Of a stretch of 9,084 nt of DNA, positions 5,818 through 9,084 are shown piece after piece. Every line of letters starts with the position of its first letter. Position 1 is the stretch's first letter. The notes beneath the pieces were generated by a model. The model was not told where the DNA came from, searched no databases, and worked only from the letters and a program-made list of their open reading frames with translations. Location of the stretch: assembly GCA_041748615.1 (NCBI GenBank), contig JBGTCY010000069.1:1-9084 (forward strand), in the 5' to 3' direction. The translations under genes and the position numbers were made by a program. The DNA comes from JBGTCY01 sp041748615. Lineage in GTDB: Bacteria; Bacteroidota; Bacteroidia; Chitinophagales; CAIOSU01.

Positions 5818-7071
5818 TTATTTTTTATCGTCATGTTCAAATTCCGCTCTCAGAATTTTGAGAATTTCATTGACCGTTTCTTCTTCGAGGTCTGTTCTTC
5901 TCACTAATTCATCTGCGCTCAGTTCCAACACGGATTTGGCGGTGTCGCACCCGATGGATTTCAACTGGTCAATAATCCAGCTATCAATTTCATCTGAAAA
6001 TTCATCGAGATCCACATCATATTCTTCTCCTTCTTCAATATCACGGTAAACATCAATCTGGAAATTGACTAACCTGCTGGCAAGTTTGATATTCATGCCG
6101 CCTTTTCCGATGGCGAGTGAAACCTGGTCAGGTTTCAAATAAACGGAAACTGATTTTTTAGCTTCATCAATATTGAGCGAAGTGATTTTCGCGGGCGCTA
6201 ATGCGCGCTGAATCAACAAATTCAAATTATTGGTGTGGTTGATGATGTCAATGTTTTCGTTTTTTAATTCACGAACAATGCCGTGAATGCGTGAGCCTTT
6301 CATTCCCACGCAAGCGCCAACAGGGTCAACGCGGTCATCATAGGATTCAACGACCACTTTGGCTTTTTCACCCGGTTCGCGAACAATGTTGCGAATCGTT
6401 ATGAGTCCGTCAAAAATTTCAGGCACTTCCAGTTCCATCAATTTTGCGAGGAAAGCATTGTCGGTTCTTGACAAAATAACCACCGGGTTGTTGCCGCGCA
6501 TTTCCACTTTTTTTACCACGGCTCTCACGGTGTCGCCTTTCTTGAAATAGTCGTGTTTGATTTGTTCTAATTTTGGAAGGATTAACTCGTTGCCTTCATC
6601 GTCTAAGAGCAGCACTTCTTTTTTCCAAACCTGATAAACTTCAGCGGTGATGATTTCACCTACGCGGTCTTTGTATTTCTTATAAATTTCGTCTTTCTCC
6701 AATTCATTGATTTTGGATTGGAGCGTTTGACGGGCTGCCAGCGCTGCGCGTCTGCCGAAACTGGCGAGCGTGATTTCCTCATAGGCTTCTTCGCCAACTT
6801 CATAGTCAGGCTCAATGAGTTTGGCTTCCGACAGTGGAATTTGTTTGAGCGGGTCTTCCACCGCACCATCTTCTACGATTTCGCGTCTGCGCCAGATTTC
6901 AAGGTCGCCCTTGTCGGTGTTGACGATGATATCGAAGTTCTCGTCAGAGCCGTATTTTTTACGCATCAGGGTTCTGAAAACTTCTTCCAAAACCTTCATC
7001 ATGGTCGGACGGTCAATGTTCTTATTGTCTTTGAACTCCGAAAACGATTGGATTAATTCTATACTATTCAT
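5818..7071 (-). CDS. nusA: Transcription termination/antitermination factor NusA
   Basis: A 417-residue NusA, which binds RNA polymerase and nascent RNA, promotes pausing and hairpin-dependent termination, and takes part in antitermination complexes. Residues 1-125 are the polymerase-binding N-terminal domain. An S1 domain lies at about 136-202 (GEIITAEVYQVWKKEVLL). KH1 lies at about 230-290 (VGACVGMKGSRI, core 252-263) and KH2 at about 295-350 (AIGKGGMNIKLAS, core 320-332). After an acidic linker (EEGEEYDVDLDEFSDE), residues 362-410 form one helix-hairpin-helix-type repeat (IDQLKSIGCDTAKSVLELS … LEEETVNEILKIL). The start ATG follows the rimP stop after only three bases, pointing to co-transcription and probable translational coupling. 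Domain content and length fit Bacteroidota NusA. Confidence 0.97.
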   Translation of the reverse strand: MNSIELIQSFSEFKDNKNIDRPTMMKVLEEVFRTLMRKKYGSDENFDIIVNTDKGDLEIWRRREIVEDGAVEDPLKQIPLSEAKLIEPDYEVGEEAYEEITLASFGRRAALAARQTLQSKINELEKDEIYKKYKDRVGEIITAEVYQVWKKEVLLLDDEGNELILPKLEQIKHDYFKKGDTVRAVVKKVEMRGNNPVVILSRTDNAFLAKLMELEVPEIFDGLITIRNIVREPGEKAKVVVESYDDRVDPVGACVGMKGSRIHGIVRELKNENIDIINHTNNLNLLIQRALAPAKITSLNIDEAKKSVSVYLKPDQVSLAIGKGGMNIKLASRLVNFQIDVYRDIEEGEEYDVDLDEFSDEIDSWIIDQLKSIGCDTAKSVLELSADELVRRTDLEEETVNEILKILRAEFEHDDKK

Positions 7072-7074
7072 AAA

Positions 7075-7536
7075 TTAAAAATTAAGCTTGGTTGTTTTTA
7101 TTTCAGTTAAAGTTATTTTGTGCGTGACTATTTTATCGGGTATTCCTTTTTCGCGAATTGTTTGCTCCACTTCAATCTTTTCATCATTCGCCTCTTTCAG
7201 GATGCCATCCACGCGCATCCCGTCAAATTTCACAACGCTTACCTCCCTGCCAATTTTTCGTTGATATTGCCTGATGATTTTGAAGGGACTATCCATCCCC
7301 GGAGATGAAACTTCAAGAATGTAATTTTCACCCAACAACTTTTCAGCATCTAAGTTTTTCTCCAAGTGCCTACTGAACTCCGCGCATTTACCCACGTTGA
7401 TTCCGTTGTCACCGTCAATGAAAACCGTCAGTTTTCTGCCCTGCAACTTGAGGTCAACAAAAAAATATTCCGGTTCGGCAGCTAACTTTTCATTCAGCCA
7501 TCCTGTAATTTTCTCCTTGATATTTCCTGCTTCCAC
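7075..7536 (-). CDS. rimP: Ribosome maturation factor RimP
   Basis: A 153-residue RimP, needed for late maturation of the 30S subunit. The N-terminal domain (residues about 8-80) includes LAAEPEYFFVDLKLQGRKLTVFIDGDNGINVGKCAEFSRHL in broken form: the FVDLKL and LTVFIDGD strands and the following helix are typical. ILEVSSPGMDSPFK (about residues 87-100) is the family's best-conserved motif. The C-terminal SH3-like domain follows. Length is normal. The start is GTG at 7534-7536: the only in-frame codons between it and an upstream TGA (7558-7560) are ATA, AAG, CGG, AGA, TTC, ATC and ATC. A GGAG (7547-7550) lies ten bases before the GTG, one of the few Shine-Dalgarno-like strings in this window. 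It is the first gene of the operon. Confidence 0.95.
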   Translation of the reverse strand: MEAGNIKEKITGWLNEKLAAEPEYFFVDLKLQGRKLTVFIDGDNGINVGKCAEFSRHLEKNLDAEKLLGENYILEVSSPGMDSPFKIIRQYQRKIGREVSVVKFDGMRVDGILKEANDEKIEVEQTIREKGIPDKIVTHKITLTEIKTTKLNF

Positions 7537-7561
7537 GATGATGAATCTCCGCTTTATTCAA

Positions 7562-7585
7562 TAAAAAAGGGGACATTGTCCCCCT
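7562..7585 (-). terminator. Intrinsic terminator-like hairpin in the rimP leader (possible attenuator)
   Basis: On the minus strand GGGGAC (7583-7578) pairs with GTCCCC (7574-7569) around the loop AAT, followed directly by six T (7568-7563). This is the form of an intrinsic terminator pointing toward rimP, 26 bases before its GTG. No minus-strand gene lies upstream within the window, so it is not obviously the terminator of another gene. A -7 box sits just ahead of it (7602-7609). Confidence 0.7.
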
Positions 7586-7601
7586 CGCTCAAATCTGGGT
7601 G

Positions 7602-7609
7602 CAAATATA
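7602..7609 (-). promoter_or_regulatory. Bacteroidota-type -7 box ahead of rimP
   Basis: TATATTTG on the minus strand (followed by CACCC) matches the TAnnTTTG -7 element of Bacteroidota promoters exactly. Transcription would begin near 7595-7598, about 60 bases before the rimP start. No good TTTG -33 element is visible at the usual 19-21 base distance. It would drive rimP-nusA-infB. Confidence 0.6.
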
Positions 7610-7701
7610 AGAATGTTTTTCTGAATAGAAAGAGGCGGGGAAATAAAAGTGAGTATGCTGGATTTCTTGAGCGTAAGTTGACCTGTTGAGCGGTCTATCG
7701 G

Positions 7702-7736
7702 GGGCGAGGGACGGGGGACGGGTGTCGAGGGACGAG
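7702..7736. repeat. Heptamer tandem repeat, GGACGRG type, five units
   Basis: Five units of period 7: GGGCGAG, GGACGGG, GGACGGG, TGTCGAG, GGACGAG. It lies in the 240-base non-coding stretch between the rimP promoter and tRNA-Ser. Apart from this array I see nothing recognisable between 7610 and 7846. Confidence 0.72.
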
Positions 7737-7846
7737 GCTTCAAATCGCGGATATTATTGACAACTTTACTTAATGATGTTTTCACAAAACTGCAATCATT
7801 CATCCACCTACGGGAAAAGGAAATGAGTGACTATGAATCTTTTTAT

Positions 7847-7854
7847 TAAATTTG
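7847..7854 (+). promoter_or_regulatory. -7 box of the tRNA-Ser promoter
   Basis: TAAATTTG matches TAnnTTTG. It ends nine bases before the first base of tRNA-Ser, so the transcript would start only a few bases ahead of the mature tRNA. A clear -33 element is not seen. Confidence 0.55.
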
Positions 7855-7863
7855 CTGGCGCTT

Positions 7864-7953
7864 GGAGAGATGCCAGAGTGGTTAATGGAGCGGTTTGCTA
7901 AACCGTCAACGCAGAAATGCGTTGCGAGGGTTCGAATCCCTCTCTCTCCGCCA
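7864..7953 (+). tRNA. tRNA-Ser (anticodon GCT)
   Basis: Acceptor arms GGAGAGA (7864-7870) and TCTCTCC (7943-7949), discriminator G7950, and an encoded CCA at 7951-7953. The anticodon arm is GCGGT-TTGCTAA-ACCGT, with anticodon GCT at 7897-7899 reading AGC/AGU serine codons. A long variable arm (AACGCAGAAATGCGTT), typical of serine tRNAs, is followed by the T arm GAGGG-TTCGAAT-CCCTC (7926-7942). Confidence 0.96.
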
Positions 7954-7954
7954 T

Positions 7955-7992
7955 CGCCCACTGAAGCGAACGCGAAGGTGGGCGTTGTTTTT
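7955..7992 (+). terminator. Intrinsic terminator after tRNA-Ser
   Basis: Perfect seven-base stem CGCCCAC (7955-7961) and GTGGGCG (7978-7984) with a 16-base loop, followed by TTGTTTTT. It begins two bases after the CCA of tRNA-Ser and would separate it from tRNA-Pro. Confidence 0.75.
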
Positions 7993-8000
7993 AAAAAATT

Positions 8001-8075
8001 CGGGGCGTAGTTCAGCCCGGTTAGAATGCCTGTTTTGGGAACAGGAGGCCGCAGGTTCGAATCCTGCCGCCCCGA
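8001..8075 (+). tRNA. tRNA-Pro (anticodon TGG)
   Basis: Acceptor arms CGGGGCG (8001-8007) and CGCCCCG (8068-8074), discriminator A8075. The anticodon arm is CCTGT-TTTGGGA-ACAGG, with anticodon TGG at 8036-8038. The T arm is GCAGG-TTCGAAT-CCTGC (8051-8067). CCA is not encoded (the sequence continues CAC), unlike the neighbouring tRNA-Ser, so it must be added after transcription. No separate -7 box is seen in the 47 bases after tRNA-Ser. Confidence 0.96.
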
Positions 8076-8086
8076 CACTTACCGGC

Positions 8087-8121
8087 AAAGGGTTTCAGCT
8101 ATTTTGGTTGAAACCCTTTTT
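8087..8121 (+). terminator. Intrinsic terminator after tRNA-Pro
   Basis: An eleven-base perfect inverted repeat, AAAGGGTTTCA (8087-8097) and TGAAACCCTTT (8109-8119), with an 11-base loop and T continuing to 8121. It ends the tRNA transcript ahead of the next gene. Confidence 0.85.
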
Positions 8122-8153
8122 CATTTCAATCCATTTCTGCTATTTTTACAACA

Positions 8154-8516
8154 ATGTTGCAAAAAGAAACAGGTTCGGTTAACTCTTCTCAAAAGACCAA
8201 AGCAGCAATATCATTCTTGCTGGCGGCAGTTTTTTTCTGTTCTTTTACTGTAAAAACCTTTCACCATCTTGATGCACACGCATCTGCCGAAAATTGCGAA
8301 GCGGAGGAAAACGGACATTTGCATGATGATATTGGTGCGGAAGAATGCTTCATCTGTGATTTCTTCTTTTCTCCGGTCAGTCAAACTGTTTGTTTTTTAA
8401 ATCCGCAGCTTCATTTTTTTTCTGCCGAACAATTCACTCCGTCAATCAAGTTGAATCTCATCTTGGTTTTCCACTTCAACTATTCTCTCAGAGGTCCCCC
8501 AGTTTCATTTTCCTGA
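8154..8516 (+). CDS. Small Cys/His-rich membrane or exported protein ahead of a TonB receptor
   Basis: A 120-residue protein without a named function. One hydrophobic segment lies at residues 17-34 (AAISFLLAAVFFCSF), a signal anchor or uncleaved signal. It is followed by a segment rich in possible metal ligands: His37, His38, His42, Cys48, His55, His57 and the pair Cys65/Cys68 in EECFICDF. It ends with a SLRGPP motif (111-116). The hydrophobic N-terminus, CxxC and RGPP-like ending are reminiscent of DUF2946-type small proteins near metal-responsive TonB receptor genes, though the similarity is only by eye. It lies 84 bases upstream of the TonB-dependent receptor on the same strand, with no terminator between them, so the two are probably co-transcribed. 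The start ATG at 8154 is the first in frame; no Shine-Dalgarno sequence is seen. Confidence 0.72.
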   Translation: MLQKETGSVNSSQKTKAAISFLLAAVFFCSFTVKTFHHLDAHASAENCEAEENGHLHDDIGAEECFICDFFFSPVSQTVCFLNPQLHFFSAEQFTPSIKLNLILVFHFNYSLRGPPVSFS

Positions 8517-8600
8517 GTTATTTTCCATTTTAAACACCCCGGCTTCCTGCCGATGAATTCCTGTATCCAGCCTTCGGTTTATCAAGGTTAATTATCAGTA

Positions 8601-9084
8601 ATGTTTCATGTAATCAGAGTTACGGTTTTTCTATTCTTTTTCAGTGTCCCGGTATTTGCTCAAAACACCGATCCGGATTGTATTTATACATTATCCGGGC
8701 AAGTGATTGACGACCATGACCTGTCGCCTCTTGGTTTCGCGGTGATTCAAATACCTGAATTGAACCGCTCCGCTGTAGGTGATAGTCTCGGTTTTTACAA
8801 AATCAGTGGATTGTGCAAAGGAGAATACATGGTAATTTGCACGCATATCGGCTGTGAGCCGATTGAGGAAAAAGTGAAAATTCGCGGTAACACCACCTGG
8901 AATTTTTATCCCGAACATCATGAAGAGGAGTTGAGGGAAGTGAGCATTCTGACCGCGCGGGTGATGAAACATGAAACGCATAGCCATGAAACTGCAAATG
9001 CTCAAATGCTCGATGATGCCGCTGGAAAGTCATTAGGCGAAACTTTGAAAAGCCTCACGGGAGTGAGCACGCTTAAAACCGGAC
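8601..9084 (+). CDS. TonB-dependent outer-membrane receptor, N-terminal part
   Basis: An open frame of 161 codons running off the right edge. Residues 1-20 form a signal peptide (TVFLFFFSVPVFA, cleavage before QNTDP). Residues 30-95 form a carboxypeptidase-regulatory-like beta-sandwich domain (LSGQVIDDHDLSPLGFAVIQ … SLGFYKISGLCKGEYMVI), common at the N-terminus of Bacteroidota TonB receptors. A short linker (LREVSILTAR) and a His-rich segment follow, with His106/107, then His124, His127 and His129. The plug domain opens at about 144 with SLGETLKSLTGVSTLKTG. Such receptors import scarce substrates across the outer membrane using TonB energy. The His-rich linker and the Cys/His-rich neighbour favour a metal or metal-chelate substrate, but the substrate-defining barrel is outside the window. 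The start ATG at 8601 gives the complete signal peptide. Confidence 0.85.
   Translation, partial: MFHVIRVTVFLFFFSVPVFAQNTDPDCIYTLSGQVIDDHDLSPLGFAVIQIPELNRSAVGDSLGFYKISGLCKGEYMVICTHIGCEPIEEKVKIRGNTTWNFYPEHHEEELREVSILTARVMKHETHSHETANAQMLDDAAGKSLGETLKSLTGVSTLKTG

Noticed and set aside
6718..7078. Plus-strand open frames opposite nusA
   Set aside because: Shadows of nusA with no start signals or family features.
7558..7803. Minus-strand 81-codon frame ahead of rimP
   Set aside because: Its Pro/Arg-rich middle is the translated heptamer repeat and its end runs through the promoter and terminator hairpin; there is no recognisable protein.
7800..8088. Minus-strand reading frames with 'GRQDSNLRPP' and 'GERGIRTL' strings
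   Set aside because: These are antisense translations of tRNA-Ser and tRNA-Pro; such peptides are a well-known annotation artefact.
8141..8148. TATTTTTA as a -7 box for the small Cys/His-rich gene
   Set aside because: The final G of TAnnTTTG is missing and the start codon would be only about five bases downstream; too weak to call.
1..9084. CRISPR array, restriction, toxin-antitoxin or phage defence system
   Set aside because: No regularly spaced direct repeats with spacers and no matching genes; the heptamer arrays have no spacers.

Overview
The window looks like a Bacteroidota (Bacteroidetes) chromosome segment. The signs are a protein with a type IX secretion (T9SS) C-terminal sorting domain plus a remnant of a second one, a TonB-dependent receptor with a carboxypeptidase-regulatory-like N-terminal domain, the gene order rimP-nusA-infB, -7 boxes of the TAnnTTTG type, and almost no Shine-Dalgarno sequences. 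The genus cannot be read from this stretch.

Layout from left to right. Positions 1-342 (+) are the 3' end of a group II intron: the C-terminus of its maturase, then domain V and domain VI. It ends at about 342 inside the 3' end of a GxxExxY-family gene on the minus strand (to 699), whose last residues are replaced by antisense intron sequence. Positions 752-2266 (-) encode a 504-residue secreted T9SS cargo protein. Its GTG start directly follows the stop codon of a 53-codon remnant of another T9SS protein (2267-2428). Positions 2429-2823 hold no gene but contain two tandem heptamer repeats and a hairpin.

Positions 2824-7536 (-) are the housekeeping operon rimP (7075-7536), nusA (5818-7071) and infB (2824-5586), which serve ribosome maturation, transcription elongation/termination and translation initiation. 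The nusA-infB gap holds two related palindromic repeats. Ahead of rimP are a promoter-like -7 box and then a terminator-like hairpin, so the leader may be an attenuator.

Positions 7847-8121 (+) hold tRNA-Ser(GCT) and tRNA-Pro(TGG), each followed by an intrinsic terminator. On the right, a small Cys/His-rich membrane or exported protein (8154-8516) precedes a TonB-dependent receptor (8601 to the window end, incomplete) that also has a His-rich segment. The pair suggests metal handling at the cell envelope, but this is inference.

The least expected items are the antisense intron insertion in the GxxExxY gene, the possible attenuator ahead of the nusA operon, the paired palindromes inside that operon, and three separate period-7 tandem repeats in different intergenic regions.
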